Of a stretch of 64,000 nucleotides of DNA, positions 55,497 to 64,000 are shown one piece after another (position 1 is the stretch's first letter; every line of letters starts with the position of its first letter). The stretch covers positions 1-64,000 of the forward strand of contig NZ_LOKW01000011.1 in NCBI RefSeq assembly GCF_002211305.1, written 5' to 3'. The notes beneath the pieces are model-generated. The model had not been told where the DNA came from and made no database searches. It saw only the letters and a program-made list of their open reading frames with translations. Made by a program: the position numbers and the translations under genes. Source of the DNA: Rhizobium sp. R634 (GTDB lineage: Bacteria > Pseudomonadota > Alphaproteobacteria > Rhizobiales > Rhizobiaceae).

Positions 55497-55663
55497 CGTT
55501 TTATGCTGATCGTGAAGGTGAAACGAGATCTGAATGGAGTGAGGCCGCTTTTATTTCTTGCTGGCCGCAGTCGGCCTGCGGCAGCAGGGCGACCATCCTG
55601 TCGGTTATCGGGAGCGGCCGCCCGGCCTGCCTCAGCCTGAAATCTGCCTGGCGCAGATCCTGG

Positions 55664-56023
55664 TCATTTCGTGTAGAAGGTCATGTTGCCGTTGCGTGCC
55701 CGCGAAACCCATTCGATGTCGTTCGCGGTAAGCTTCTTGGTCTTGAGCTGAGCCGTAAGCCATTTGTTCGCCCGAACCGCATCTCTGATGGCTTTGACAT
55801 GCTCTTCGCTTCCCGGTTGGGGGTGTGAGCCGGTCTCCGAAAAACCTGCCATCCGATAGCTGACGATCGTGAATCGTCTGTCGTGATAAGTCCGCACCGC
55901 CTCAGGCAGATTCTCGCTCCAGTTCATTCTGCGATATTCGCGTCTCGTCTGCTGGGCCTCGACCGGCGCAGTTCCGGTGACGGCAGTCAACACGGCAAGT
56001 CCAATGATCATGGCCATCTTCAT
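55664..56023 (-). CDS. Small secreted protein next to an FNR/FixK box
   Basis: A 119-residue product. The signal peptide (MKMAMIIGLAVLTAVTGTAPVEA) is followed by a basic, soluble mature part (REYRRMNWSENLPEAVRTYHDRRFTIVSY...). I recognise no family. GGGAG lies eight bases before the ATG at 56023. A box at 56091 with TATCCT on this strand is spaced correctly to drive it. Its place among arginine and acid-response genes suggests a periplasmic stress role (inference). Confidence 0.65.
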   Translation of the reverse strand: MKMAMIIGLAVLTAVTGTAPVEAQQTRREYRRMNWSENLPEAVRTYHDRRFTIVSYRMAGFSETGSHPQPGSEEHVKAIRDAVRANKWLTAQLKTKKLTANDIEWVSRARNGNMTFYTK

Positions 56024-56062
56024 CGCTCTAACTCCCGAGAACAAAATGATATTCGGCCGTGG

Positions 56063-56104
56063 AGGATAACTCATGCGTCGGCGTCAGGCATTGAGCACGA
56101 TCAA
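56063..56104 (-). promoter_or_regulatory. FNR/FixK-type box between the secreted protein and the AdiC-like gene
   Basis: TTGAG-CACG-ATCAA (56091-56104) matches 9 of 10 consensus bases and is flanked symmetrically (CATTGA...TCAATG). On the minus strand TATCCT (56068 to 56063, 4/6) gives a start near 56056 and a box centre of about -41.5. On the plus strand no good -10 was seen, though activation of the gene at 56244 is not excluded. Confidence 0.6.
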
Positions 56105-56243
56105 TGCCGTTCAAACAATAGCGGCGTCCCCACTACGCATTGAACCGGATTGCGGCGTCTTTTCTTTGGGAGGAAGATTGCGCCCGGCAGCCGATCGCCG
56201 AGGCGATATCAGCATCGGAAAAGGCGTCTTTCGGGAGGGGGCC

Positions 56244-57602
56244 ATGACAACGTCGCCAAATGGCAAGAGTTTGGGACTTGCCGCCTGCACCGCCATCGTG
56301 GTCGGAAATATGGTGGGGTCGGGCTTTTATCTTTCGCCGGCCGCGGTCGCGCCCTACGGCAACCTCGCGATCATCGTCTGGATCCTCATGGGTGCGGGCG
56401 CGATCTGCCTCGGCCTCACCTTTGCGCGCCTGGCAAGCCTCGTGCCTGCCGTCGGCGGTCCCTACGCCTATACGAGGCTCGCCTATGGCGATTTCGCCGG
56501 CTTTCTGATTGCCTGGGGCTACTGGATTTCCATCTGGACGTCGCTGCCGGTCATCGCCATTGCCTTTGCCGGCGTGATGGTCGATCTCTTCCCCGCGCTC
56601 GGCAATCGCTTCGCCGCGACGATGCTGACGCTTGGGGTGATCTGGGCGATCGTGCTCGTCAATCTCCGCGGCGTTCATGCGGCGGGCCTCTTTGCCCAGG
56701 TCACCACCTACGCCAAGCTTCTCCCCTTCGGCGCCGTCGCCATCATCGGCCTCTTCTTCATCGACACGTCCCATTTCTCCGAATTCAATCCAAGCGGCCA
56801 GCCGCTGCTGCAGTCGATCGCAACGCTCGCGCCGCTGACGATGTTTGCCTATCTCGGGCTGGAATCGGCAACCGTGCCCGCAGGCGATGTCGAAAACGCG
56901 GAGCGGACCATCCCGCGCTCGACCGTCCTTGGAATCTCAATCGCCGCGGTGCTCTACGTGCTCGGCACCATCGTGGTGATGGGCCTCGTGCCGCGCGAGC
57001 AGCTTGTTCGCTCGGTCGCGCCCTTCTCCGAGGCAGCCGGCATGATGTGGGGGCGCGGCGGCGAGCTGGCGATCTCGATCGCCGTCCTGGTCTCCTCGAT
57101 CGGGGCCTTGAACGGCTGGACCCTGCTGATGGGGCAAGTGCCGATGGCCGCTGCCCGGGATGGGCTGTTTCCTCCGCTTTTCGCGCGGCTCTCTTCCCGT
57201 GGCGTACCGGCTCTGGGCATGATCGTCTCGGCTTTGTTCGCGACCCTGCTGGTTCTCGCTCAGGCTGTCGGGGCCGAAGGATTCGCCGCAGCCTATCGGC
57301 TGATGGTCGGGCTGAGCACGATGGCCGCCGTCGTTCCCTACGCCTTCTGCTCACTGGCCGGCACTCTTGTGGCCGGCGTGACGCTCGGGCGGATGCCGCG
57401 CGTTAGCGCCATCGAACTGATCGCTTTCGTTTTTGCGATCTTCACCCTCTATGGCTCAGGCGCGGAGCCGGTGCTCTACGGGCTGGTGCTGCTGATGCTC
57501 GGGATCCCCGTCTACGTCTGGCAAAGGCGAAACGCAGCGCCCGCAGTCGAACGTCAGAAGACGTCAGGGGCCGCGGCAACGCACCCGGCCGTGTCGGGAT
57601 AG
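56244..57602 (+). CDS. APC-family antiporter, AdiC/ArcD-like
   Basis: A 452-residue membrane transporter with about twelve helices. It has GNMVGSGFYLSPAAVAPYGN (the substrate-binding GSG loop of TM1), GGPYAYTRLAYGDFAGF, MFAYLGLESATVPAGDVENAERTIPRST and ARDGLFPPLFARLSSRG, recalling the arginine:agmatine antiporter AdiC. GGGAGGGG precedes ATG 56244. It faces arcC convergently (25-base gap). It is the likely arginine entry route, exchanging for agmatine or ornithine. Which of the two is not decidable from sequence. Confidence 0.8.
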   Translation: MTTSPNGKSLGLAACTAIVVGNMVGSGFYLSPAAVAPYGNLAIIVWILMGAGAICLGLTFARLASLVPAVGGPYAYTRLAYGDFAGFLIAWGYWISIWTSLPVIAIAFAGVMVDLFPALGNRFAATMLTLGVIWAIVLVNLRGVHAAGLFAQVTTYAKLLPFGAVAIIGLFFIDTSHFSEFNPSGQPLLQSIATLAPLTMFAYLGLESATVPAGDVENAERTIPRSTVLGISIAAVLYVLGTIVVMGLVPREQLVRSVAPFSEAAGMMWGRGGELAISIAVLVSSIGALNGWTLLMGQVPMAAARDGLFPPLFARLSSRGVPALGMIVSALFATLLVLAQAVGAEGFAAAYRLMVGLSTMAAVVPYAFCSLAGTLVAGVTLGRMPRVSAIELIAFVFAIFTLYGSGAEPVLYGLVLLMLGIPVYVWQRRNAAPAVERQKTSGAAATHPAVSG

Positions 57603-57627
57603 GCAGGCTCGAAGGGCCGGACGGGGT

Positions 57628-58566
57628 TCAGGCGTGCCAGCTCAGGCCGGCAAAGCTCTCGCTGATGATTGTTCCGCGCTCGCCGCGCGCCATTCCCGCG
57701 ATGTCGGCAAGGGCTCCGATCGCAGCGGTCCTGCCGCCCATGCGCGCAAAATGGCAGGCGGCATCGACCTTCGGGCCCATTGATCCGGCCGGGAAGGAAA
57801 ACTGCTTGAAATCGTCGGGACGGGCCCGATGGATCGCCTTCTGAGACGGCTTGCCCCAGTCGGTGCAGACGGCCTCGGCATCCGTCGCCATGATCAGGAG
57901 ATCGGCGTAAAGCTCGCGCGCCAGAAGCTCCGAGCACAGATCTTTGTCGATCACGGCTTCGACGCCGATCAGCTTCCGGTCGGCGCCCTTTTCGTACATC
58001 GTCGGAATGCCGCCGCCGCCCGCACAGATGACGATCGTACGCTGCTCCAGCAGCCAGCGCACCGGACGGATCTCGAAGATGCGCTTCGGCGCCGGCGAGG
58101 CGACGACGCGCCGCCACTTTTCACCGTCCTGCTTGAAAACCCAGCCCTTTTCCGTGCGGATCCGATCCGCCTCCGCCTGGTCGTAGACCGGACCGACGAA
58201 CTTGGTGGGGTTCTGGAAGCCGGGATCGGCGGCATCGACTTCGACCATGGTCAGCAGCGTCGCCAAAGGCTGCTCGAACGGCAGGAGATTGCCGAGCTCC
58301 TGTTCCAGCATGTAGCCGATCATGCCTTCGGTCTCGGCGCCGAGAACGTCGAGCGGGTAGGCTTCCTCGGGTTTGTAGGCTGCCCCCTGGAGCGCGAGCA
58401 GTCCGACCTGCGGGCCGTTGCCGTGGGTGACGACGATCTCATGTTCGGCAGCCAAGGGCGCGATCGCCTGAGCCGCGATGCGCGCATTCCGTCTCTGGGT
58501 ATCGGCCGTCATGGCTTCCCCGCGCCGGAGAAGCGCATTGCCGCCGAGCGCTATGACCACACGCAT
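57628..58566 (-). CDS. arcC: Carbamate kinase
   Basis: A 312-residue enzyme that makes ATP from carbamoyl phosphate and ADP, the energy-yielding step of the arginine deiminase pathway. It has the N-terminal [44 protein letters not shown] and [10 protein letters not shown], with [10 protein letters not shown] near the C terminus. The start at 58566 is one base after the arcB stop. It is last in arcABC. Confidence 0.94.
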   Translation of the reverse strand: MRVVIALGGNALLRRGEAMTADTQRRNARIAAQAIAPLAAEHEIVVTHGNGPQVGLLALQGAAYKPEEAYPLDVLGAETEGMIGYMLEQELGNLLPFEQPLATLLTMVEVDAADPGFQNPTKFVGPVYDQAEADRIRTEKGWVFKQDGEKWRRVVASPAPKRIFEIRPVRWLLEQRTIVICAGGGGIPTMYEKGADRKLIGVEAVIDKDLCSELLARELYADLLIMATDAEAVCTDWGKPSQKAIHRARPDDFKQFSFPAGSMGPKVDAACHFARMGGRTAAIGALADIAGMARGERGTIISESFAGLSWHA

Positions 58567-58567
58567 G

Positions 58568-59572
58568 TTAATCTCCCAAGGTAGCGACGAGCAGGGCCTT
58601 GATCGTATGCAAGCGATTTTCCGCCTGCTCAAAAGCGACATTGGCCTCGGATTCGAAGACGTCGTTGGTCACTTCGAGACCGTTCTCCATGCCGTAATCT
58701 TCGGCGATCTGCTTGCCGAGCGTGGTTTCGGTATCGTGGAACGCCGGCAGGCAATGCATGAACTTGGTCTGCCGGTTGCCGGTCGCCCTCATCAGGTCCT
58801 GGTTGACTTGATAGGGAGTGAGCAATTTGATGCGTTCGCGCCAGACATCCTTCGGCTCGCCCATCGAAACCCAGACGTCGGTGTGGATGAAATCGACGTC
58901 CTTGACCGCCTCTCTGGGATCTTCGGTCACCAGCAGCCGCGCGCCCGAGGCCTCCTGCAAATCCTTGGCGATCTTCATGTATTCTTCCGAAGGCCACAGC
59001 GATCTCGGCCCGCAGATACGCACATCCATTCCGAGCAGGCAGCCGACGATCAGCAGCGAATGGCCCATGTTGGAGCGGGTGTCTCCGACATAGGCATATT
59101 TGATTTCAGCGATCGGCTTGTCGCTATGTTCGCGCATCGTCATGACGTCGGCGATCATCTGCGTCGGATGATATTCATCCGTCAGGCCGTTATAGACGGG
59201 CACCCCGGCGTATTTTGCCAGCGTCTCCACGCCTTTCTGCGCGGAGCCGCGATACTCGATCGCATCATACATGCGCCCCAGCACCCGCGCCGTATCCTTG
59301 AAGGATTCCTTGTGCCCGATCTGCGAGCCGGACGGATCGAGATAGGTCACGTTGGCGCCCTGGTCCGAGCAGGCGACTTCGAAAGCGCATCTCGTCCGCG
59401 TCGAGGTTTTCTCGAAGATCAGGCAGATTTCCTTGCCTTTCAGGTGCTCCTGCTCGGTGCGAGCATATTTCGCCCGCTTTAAGTCGCGGGCGAGGTCGAG
59501 GAGATAGCGGAATTCCCGCGGTGTATAATCCTGCACGGTCAGAAGCGAGCGATTGCGCAGATTGAAGCTCAT
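58568..59572 (-). CDS. arcB: Ornithine carbamoyltransferase, catabolic
   Basis: A 334-residue enzyme that phosphorolyses citrulline to ornithine and carbamoyl phosphate in this context. It has the carbamoyl-phosphate loop [40 protein letters not shown], the HPTQ motif and [10 protein letters not shown]. The length and its place between arcA and arcC mark it as the catabolic copy rather than anabolic argF. It lies 38 bases after arcA. Confidence 0.93.
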   Translation of the reverse strand: MSFNLRNRSLLTVQDYTPREFRYLLDLARDLKRAKYARTEQEHLKGKEICLIFEKTSTRTRCAFEVACSDQGANVTYLDPSGSQIGHKESFKDTARVLGRMYDAIEYRGSAQKGVETLAKYAGVPVYNGLTDEYHPTQMIADVMTMREHSDKPIAEIKYAYVGDTRSNMGHSLLIVGCLLGMDVRICGPRSLWPSEEYMKIAKDLQEASGARLLVTEDPREAVKDVDFIHTDVWVSMGEPKDVWRERIKLLTPYQVNQDLMRATGNRQTKFMHCLPAFHDTETTLGKQIAEDYGMENGLEVTNDVFESEANVAFEQAENRLHTIKALLVATLGD

Positions 59573-59610
59573 GGTCTTGCTCCGTCGGTCCGGTTCGTGA
59601 GTGTGAAACG

Positions 59611-60840
59611 TCAGTAAGCGGGCTCGCGCCAGATGGGGCATGTCATGCAATGCCCGCCACCACGGCCGCGGCCGAGTTCGGAGCCGCGAATGGTGATGAC
59701 CTCGATCCCCGCCTTGCGCAGAAGCGTATTCGTGTAGGTGTTGCGGTCGTAGGCGACGACGACGCCGGGCTCGAGTGCCACGACATTGTTGCCGTCGTCC
59801 CATTGTTCGCGCTCGGCCTGGTAGGAATTGCCGCCGGTTTCGACGGTGCGCAATTGCGCCAGGTCGAGCGCCTCGGCGACGACATCGAGCATCGGCCGAT
59901 TTTCAGGGTGAATCTCGAAGGTGCCGTCGTCGTCCTTCGGATACATGCTGTAGCAGCGGACCTGATCGACGACCTCGGCAAACAGGGTGACGACATCGCG
60001 ATCGCAGAAGCTGAAAACGGTGTCGAGGTGCATTGCCGCCCGGCTCTTCGGCATCAGGCAGCCGATCACCCTCTTTGCCGCCTTGCTCCTGAACAGGGCC
60101 TGCGCCACCTGGCCGACCGCCTGATAGGTGGTGCGCTCGCCCATGCCGATCAGGACGGTGCCGTTGCCGATCGGCATGACGTCGCCGCCCTCCATCGAAG
60201 CATTGGCGAACGGCTGGTCTGAATCGCCCCACCAGATCTGGAAATCGCCGCCGAGGAAGGTCGGATGAAACTTGTAGATCGCACGCTGGATCAGCGTCTC
60301 GGCGCGTCGTGCCGGCCAGAACATCGGGTTGCAGGTCACGCCGCCGTAAATCCAGCAGGAGGGGTCGCGCTGGAACAGCGTGTTCGGGATCGGCGGGATG
60401 ACGAAATCCGTCTCCGGCAAAGCGCTGAGCATCAGCGACTTTGCCTTGACCTCAGGCAGGTCGGCGATTGCGATGCCGCCGATCATGAAAGCGGCGAGCT
60501 GAACGGCCGGCATTTCATCGAGCCATGGCCGGATCGCCTCGGCGATCTGCGAACCGAGCACGTTCGGCGTGATGCGCCGATCCAACACGAAATCGCGCGC
60601 CTGCTTGTTGGAGAGGGTTTGCCCCAGCAGGTCGTGGAGCTCGAGAACCTCGACGCCTCTTTCCTGCATCTTCAGCACAAAATCATAGTGATCCTTCTGG
60701 GCCTCATGCACCCAGAGGACGTCGTCGAAAAGCAGATCATGGCAATTGGCAGGCGTCAGGCGCTGATGAGCCAGAGATGGACGGCAAACCATAACGGTTC
60801 TCAGCTTTCCAACCTCAGAATGGACACCGAAACCACGCAT
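59611..60840 (-). CDS. arcA: Arginine deiminase
   Basis: A 409-residue enzyme hydrolysing arginine to citrulline and ammonia. It has [33 protein letters not shown], the His motif [13 protein letters not shown] and the nucleophile Cys in [13 protein letters not shown] near the C terminus. GGAGGGAGGAC precedes the ATG. It is first of arcABC; arcABC of Rhizobium etli is a characterised arginine deiminase operon. Ammonia release raises pH while arcC makes ATP. Confidence 0.95.
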   Translation of the reverse strand: MRGFGVHSEVGKLRTVMVCRPSLAHQRLTPANCHDLLFDDVLWVHEAQKDHYDFVLKMQERGVEVLELHDLLGQTLSNKQARDFVLDRRITPNVLGSQIAEAIRPWLDEMPAVQLAAFMIGGIAIADLPEVKAKSLMLSALPETDFVIPPIPNTLFQRDPSCWIYGGVTCNPMFWPARRAETLIQRAIYKFHPTFLGGDFQIWWGDSDQPFANASMEGGDVMPIGNGTVLIGMGERTTYQAVGQVAQALFRSKAAKRVIGCLMPKSRAAMHLDTVFSFCDRDVVTLFAEVVDQVRCYSMYPKDDDGTFEIHPENRPMLDVVAEALDLAQLRTVETGGNSYQAEREQWDDGNNVVALEPGVVVAYDRNTYTNTLLRKAGIEVITIRGSELGRGRGGGHCMTCPIWREPAY

Positions 60841-60911
60841 GCCGTCCTCCCTCCGAGCCTCCGGTGGCGGGCGCGCCGCCGGCTCTTTGAACACGCTCGC
60901 CTGCCTGGCAG

Positions 60912-60952
60912 ACTATTTGGGCCGACCGTCACATGTCATTGATTGCAGACAA
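60912..60952 (-). promoter_or_regulatory. FNR/FixK-type box and promoter of arcABC
   Basis: TTGAT-TGCA-GACAA (60939-60952) matches 9 of 10 consensus bases. On the minus strand AATAGT (60917 to 60912, 4/6) predicts a start near 60905, putting the box centre at about -41. It lies 99 bases upstream of arcA, with no gene between. Confidence 0.65.
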
Positions 60953-60979
60953 GGTGCGCTGCAGCATTTGCAGTTCTGC

Positions 60980-61186
60980 TCAACGAAGATCGGGCGCATC
61001 GCCTCGAACCCTCTGCCAGGCGCGCCAATGGGTCGGGTGGACGTCCAGGATCTCGCCGGTCAGGGCGTTGACCCATCCGCCAGGCATACGCCGGCAGGGA
61101 AAGACAAGGGCATGGACGCCTTCGTCGTCGATGACGGCGATCTCTATGTCCTCCTCGAACGGAGCTTCGACGACCAACAGCCACAT
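60980..61186 (-). CDS. Small hypothetical protein
   Basis: A 68-residue soluble protein. I chose ATG 61186 because GGGAAGG lies upstream and the residues from MWLLVVEAPFEED on look conserved; an open frame to 61354 adds 56 basic, unstructured residues. The end (ALTGEILDVHPTHWRAWQ) recalls small rhizobial proteins of unknown function. It lies upstream of arcA on the same strand, 139 bases away, with the arcA box between them. Confidence 0.55.
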   Translation of the reverse strand: MWLLVVEAPFEEDIEIAVIDDEGVHALVFPCRRMPGGWVNALTGEILDVHPTHWRAWQRVRGDAPDLR

Positions 61187-61625
61187 CACCGAACCTTCCC
61201 GACGATGCACGAGCGTCGACCGGCGGGAGGCCACTATTTCCTCGGCCGGCGTAGTTTTCCTGCCAGCGCTTCTACGGACGTCGCAGTGACTTCCGTAGTG
61301 CCCTGCCTTCGTTTCAAACGACGGCGCCACGCTCCCCAACAGCGGTCGCGCCATTTTATAGGCCGTGGAGAACCTGTGGATCTCCGCTGCGACCCAGATT
61401 AGCTGAACAACGGACGAACGGCATTGAGCCGGATCAATGGCAACGAGGCGGAGCCAATCGCTTGTTTTGTCTGGCCTTCGGCAGCTCGGGCCGGGCTGAA
61501 AGACCGATAGAGTCTACGCGATACTACTCCGATCACCCATCCAAAGATGGTAATATCGCGCCACTGTTGAGACGGAAAGGCAGTCGAGACACTGAACGAT
61601 ATCTCAAGGGGCGGAGGAGACCATC
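61187..61625. other. 439-base region before the FixL-like kinase gene
   Basis: No convincing gene was found; an open frame on the minus strand to 61354 lacks a ribosome binding site but has TATAAA (61360 to 61355) just before it, which looks like a -10. An FNR/FixK-type box lies at 61424. GGAGGAG at the right end serves the kinase gene. It probably holds promoters for both directions. Confidence 0.45.
61424..61437. promoter_or_regulatory. FNR/FixK-type box before the FixL-like gene
   Basis: TTGAG-CCGG-ATCAA matches 9 of 10 consensus bases within CATTGA...TCAATG, the same variant as the box at 56091. No strong -10 was found at the class II distance on either strand, so its target is uncertain. 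Confidence 0.5.
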
Positions 61626-62873
61626 ATGTCCATCAAGATGGAGGCGCCGCATGTTGCTGGTTATAGTTCCATTGTTTCAAGCCTAGCGGGTCGAGCCTCG
61701 TTCACCGGGCAGCGGACGGCGAGCCGGAAACGCCTGCGCGTTTTGCCTGAGGGAGAGAACGTGCCTGGAATGGACAGTATCCGGCAACTTTATGAGCACC
61801 TGCCGGACGCGGTGTTCTTCATGGCCGCCGACAATAGGGTTTCGGCCTGCAACAGAGCTGCGGTGGCCTTGTTCGGTTATGAAGAAGGCGAATTGCTCGG
61901 CCGCAAGATCGATCTCGTCTGGTCTCCGACGCCGGATGTTCAGCTTAAGGGACGCTGGGCAGACCAGGGCGTACTGTGTGCCGGTATCGCGATGACCAAG
62001 AGCGGCGCCCGCTTTCCGGTTGCCCTGACCGTCATCCGGGAACCAGGCGAGAAAGAAACCTTCACTGCAGCGGTCTTCGAGGACTTCCGGACCGAGCGCG
62101 AAACATTGCAGCAGGTGCAGGAGCTTCGCAGCGAGCTGGCCCGGCTCGCACGAATAGCCGCGCTTGGAGAAATGACTTCGACCTTGGCGCACGAACTTTC
62201 CCAGCCGCTGACTTCGATCGGCGCATATGCGGAGGGCTGCGGGCGTCTTATGGAGAACGATCGCAACGGGTGCCACGCGGAGCTTCGCGAAGCCCTGTCG
62301 AAAATTACCCAGCACGTTTTGTGGGCAGGAGCGATCGTCCAGAACATCCGCGAATTCGCAAAGCGCGGCGCCGACGAGAAAAGACCGGAAGCGATGCATG
62401 CGCTGATCCATGAGGCGACGCCCCTCGCCCTGGCGGGCTCCCGAGGCCAGGGGCTTCATACCGATTTCCAGTTCGACGCGGAGCGGGACATCGTGTCGGT
62501 CGACCGTATCCAGATCCTCCAGGTGCTGACAAATCTTCTTCGTAATGCAGTTGAGGCAACCGACGGCACGAAATTCCCCCATATTTCGATCCGCACCAGA
62601 ATCGACGATTTCTCCCATCTTGTCGTCGACGTGTCCGACAATGGCTGCGGGATCGCCGCGGAGATCGAAGAGGCGCTGTTTCGTCCTTTCGTGACCACGA
62701 AACCTCACGGCCTCGGCATGGGTCTGGCATTGTCCAAGCGCATTGTCGAAGCGCATGGAGGCCGGATAAGCGCCCGCAGGGGACCGCAGGACGGTTCAAC
62801 CCTCACATTTTCTCTTCCGCTGGTGGAGACCACAGCCAATGGCGAACGATCTTACGATCCATCTCGTCGATGA
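61626..62873 (+). CDS. FixL-like soluble PAS sensor histidine kinase
   Basis: A 415-residue kinase without membrane helices. A PAS domain spans about 50-160 (YEHLPDAVFFMAADNRVSACNRAAVALFGYEEGELLGRK...). The kinase core has H189 in LAHELSQPLTS, N-box NLLRNAVEAT, DNGCGI and GLGMGLAL, the FixL/HWE-free HPK4 style. The stretch where heme-type FixL carries its proximal His (after the GYEE/G region) reads WSPTPDVQLKGRW with no His, so heme oxygen sensing is doubtful. GGAGGAG precedes ATG 61626. It overlaps the regulator gene by 35 bases. Confidence 0.82.
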   Translation: MSIKMEAPHVAGYSSIVSSLAGRASFTGQRTASRKRLRVLPEGENVPGMDSIRQLYEHLPDAVFFMAADNRVSACNRAAVALFGYEEGELLGRKIDLVWSPTPDVQLKGRWADQGVLCAGIAMTKSGARFPVALTVIREPGEKETFTAAVFEDFRTERETLQQVQELRSELARLARIAALGEMTSTLAHELSQPLTSIGAYAEGCGRLMENDRNGCHAELREALSKITQHVLWAGAIVQNIREFAKRGADEKRPEAMHALIHEATPLALAGSRGQGLHTDFQFDAERDIVSVDRIQILQVLTNLLRNAVEATDGTKFPHISIRTRIDDFSHLVVDVSDNGCGIAAEIEEALFRPFVTTKPHGLGMGLALSKRIVEAHGGRISARRGPQDGSTLTFSLPLVETTANGERSYDPSRR

Positions 62874-63471
62874 CGAGGAACCACTCAGGCGCGCATTGAC
62901 GTTCCTGCTGGTGTCGGCAGGCTTTGCCGTTCGTGCACACAGCTGCGCAAGAGCGTTTCTGGACCTTCTGCCTCTTTCGGGACGCAACTGCCTCGTGACG
63001 GACCTGCGGATGCCCGATATCGACGGCATCGAATTGCTCCGGCAGATGCACCGGTTCAACATGGAGATCCCCGCAATCGTCATCACCGGCCAGGGCGATG
63101 TCGCCGCGGCCGTGCAGGCAATGAAGGCCGGGGCCTTCGACTTTCTGGAAAAGCCGCTAAGGGATGACGCGCTGATTGCCGCCATCAACGGGGCGGTGGG
63201 GCAGAGGCGGGCCGGCAGAGCCATTGCCAGCTCCGAGAAGGTTGCGGCGCGGCTTCAGCAGCTCACCGAGCGCGAACATCAGGTTCTGGCGGGCGTGCTT
63301 GATGGTTTACAGAACAAGATGATCGCCTATCATCTCGGCATCAGCGTGCGCACGGTGGAAGTCCATCGCGCCAATGTGATGGCCAAGATGGACGCGCGCA
63401 ATCTGGCGGAACTCATGCGAATGGCCATTACCCTCGACGCCGCGGCACAATCCTTGGAAATACAGCTATGA
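62839..63471 (+). CDS. FixJ-family response regulator
   Basis: A 210-residue regulator. The receiver domain (about 1-120) has the acidic pair VDDEE, phosphoacceptor Asp55 in VTDLRMPD and the Lys in EKPL. The C-terminal LuxR-type helix-turn-helix reads LTEREHQVLAGVLDG...GISVRTVEVHRANVMAKM. It is the partner of the overlapping kinase. In rhizobia FixJ proteins switch on fixK, whose product binds TTGAT-N4-ATCAA. That link is inferred here, and no fixK lies in the window. Confidence 0.87.
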   Translation: MANDLTIHLVDDEEPLRRALTFLLVSAGFAVRAHSCARAFLDLLPLSGRNCLVTDLRMPDIDGIELLRQMHRFNMEIPAIVITGQGDVAAAVQAMKAGAFDFLEKPLRDDALIAAINGAVGQRRAGRAIASSEKVAARLQQLTEREHQVLAGVLDGLQNKMIAYHLGISVRTVEVHRANVMAKMDARNLAELMRMAITLDAAAQSLEIQL

Positions 63472-63477
63472 CGGCGA

Positions 63478-64000
63478 CTATCGGGCGGAAGCCGCGCCGC
63501 TCGGCTTGCGGCCATTCCTGATCTCCTTGACGATTTGCTCGGCAATTTCGTTTTCAACGTCGAGAATAGCCTGATTGCGCAGCTCGCGCTCGTAGCGGTT
63601 TGCCCAGACGACCGTTCCGTCGGCGCCGTTTATCAGGCGCACGTGCAGATGGAGGACCGTACCCTCGACAAGCGCGCTCCCCTGCAGGCTCAACAGCGAG
63701 CCGCTCGTCTCTGCGCCGGACCGGCCAGGCGCAAACACGACGAAATCGTCTACCTTCATGAGCTTTGCAATGAGCTGATCGGCAAGGCCGCTGGCGAAAT
63801 TCGTTCCCTGGGCGTTGTCGCCGAGGGCCGTAAAAGGTTCCACCATAATCCCGGTCTTGCTTTTCAGCGTCGACGGAGCAGCCGCCGATGACGTTTCGGG
63901 CGGCGAAAGATAGGCCTCGAGAGGACGGATGAGCGCCAGAATCGCCATCGTGCCGAAGAGCGCGGGCACGCCGATCGGCAGCAGAAGATCGCGATAGCCC
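63478..64000 (-). CDS. C-terminal part of a membrane protein with a TolB/FlgO-like domain (cut by window edge)
   Basis: The frame is open to the right edge, so the N terminus is missing. Visible are one membrane helix (LLPIGVPALFGTMAILALI) and then a TolB-N/FlgO-like domain (GIMVEPFTALGDN, ASGLADQLIAKL, ALVEGTVLHLHVRLINGADGTVVWANRYER, VENEIAEQIVKEI). Rhizobial proteins with this C-terminal layout often have an N-terminal adenylate cyclase or winged-helix domain, like CadC-type sensors. Which one applies here cannot be seen. The stop is six bases from the convergent fixJ-like stop. Confidence 0.6.
   Translation of the reverse strand, partial: GYRDLLLPIGVPALFGTMAILALIRPLEAYLSPPETSSAAAPSTLKSKTGIMVEPFTALGDNAQGTNFASGLADQLIAKLMKVDDFVVFAPGRSGAETSGSLLSLQGSALVEGTVLHLHVRLINGADGTVVWANRYERELRNQAILDVENEIAEQIVKEIRNGRKPSGAASAR

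Noticed and set aside
61462..61686. 74-codon frame before the FixL-like kinase
   Set aside because: No ribosome binding site, Arg/Ser-rich low-information sequence, and overlap with the better-supported kinase start.

Overview
The window reads as chromosomal DNA of a Rhizobium of the R. etli / R. leguminosarum group (inference from gene content and style, not from a search). The evidence is uniformly GC-rich coding sequence, dense and mostly overlapping operons, rhizobial intergenic palindromes, an AraC-type regulator divergent from pobA, an arcABC arginine deiminase operon, cbtBA behind a cobalamin riboswitch, and a leftward promoter and leader at the left edge that look like those of a rhizobial rRNA operon. 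No tRNA, insertion sequence, prophage or CRISPR array was found.

Layout. 1-5623: probable rrn leader, two small proteins, an RNA pseudouridine synthase, a phosphoribosyltransferase, an SLC13-type transporter and a long-form purC. 5733-12452: TetR regulator and a complete RND efflux system (membrane fusion protein, pump, outer-membrane channel). 12613-20077: a LacI-controlled operon with a polyamine/iron-type ABC transporter, nucleoside hydrolase and adenine deaminase, probably a purine nucleoside uptake and salvage unit. 20198-28157 (minus): DctB/DctD-like two-component system, tripartite tricarboxylate transporter TctCBA and an M20 amidohydrolase. 28269-31548: molybdopterin oxidoreductase; cobalamin riboswitch, cbtB, cbtA and a translationally coupled unknown membrane-anchored protein; a histidine phosphatase; a 39-residue membrane microprotein. 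31780-37128: GGDEF-EAL protein, acetate kinase, phosphoketolase. 37284-44659: a low-GC orphan gene, pobR/pobA and a liv-type ABC transporter. 45053-64000: a VCBS-domain protein and then a large arginine/ornithine/ion-homeostasis region.

The most interesting part is 45955-63471. On the minus strand an arginine decarboxylase, an ornithine decarboxylase, PotE, an orphan amino-acid binding protein, a Ca2+/H+-type exchanger and a small K+ channel form one close-packed six-gene array. Next to it lie a CDF transporter, a secreted small protein, an AdiC-like antiporter, arcABC, and a FixL/FixJ-like pair. FNR/FixK-type boxes (TTGAT-N4-ATCAA) occur before adiA (perfect, inside an 18-bp palindrome), before arcA, between the secreted protein and the AdiC-like gene, and before the FixL-like gene. 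A fifth lies before the phosphoketolase gene. At four of the five a plausible -10 element sits where a class II FNR-type promoter (box centred near -41.5) would put it. I infer an oxygen-responsive regulon joining fermentative ATP production (arginine deiminase, phosphoketolase/acetate kinase) to proton-consuming decarboxylation, polyamine exchange and ion balance.

Other leads are the unknown protein coupled to the B12-regulated cobalt transporter, a DctD homologue whose GAFTGA loop reads GAFPGA, a 26-bp near-perfect palindrome before tctC, and the LacI-regulated nucleoside operon with its own operator.
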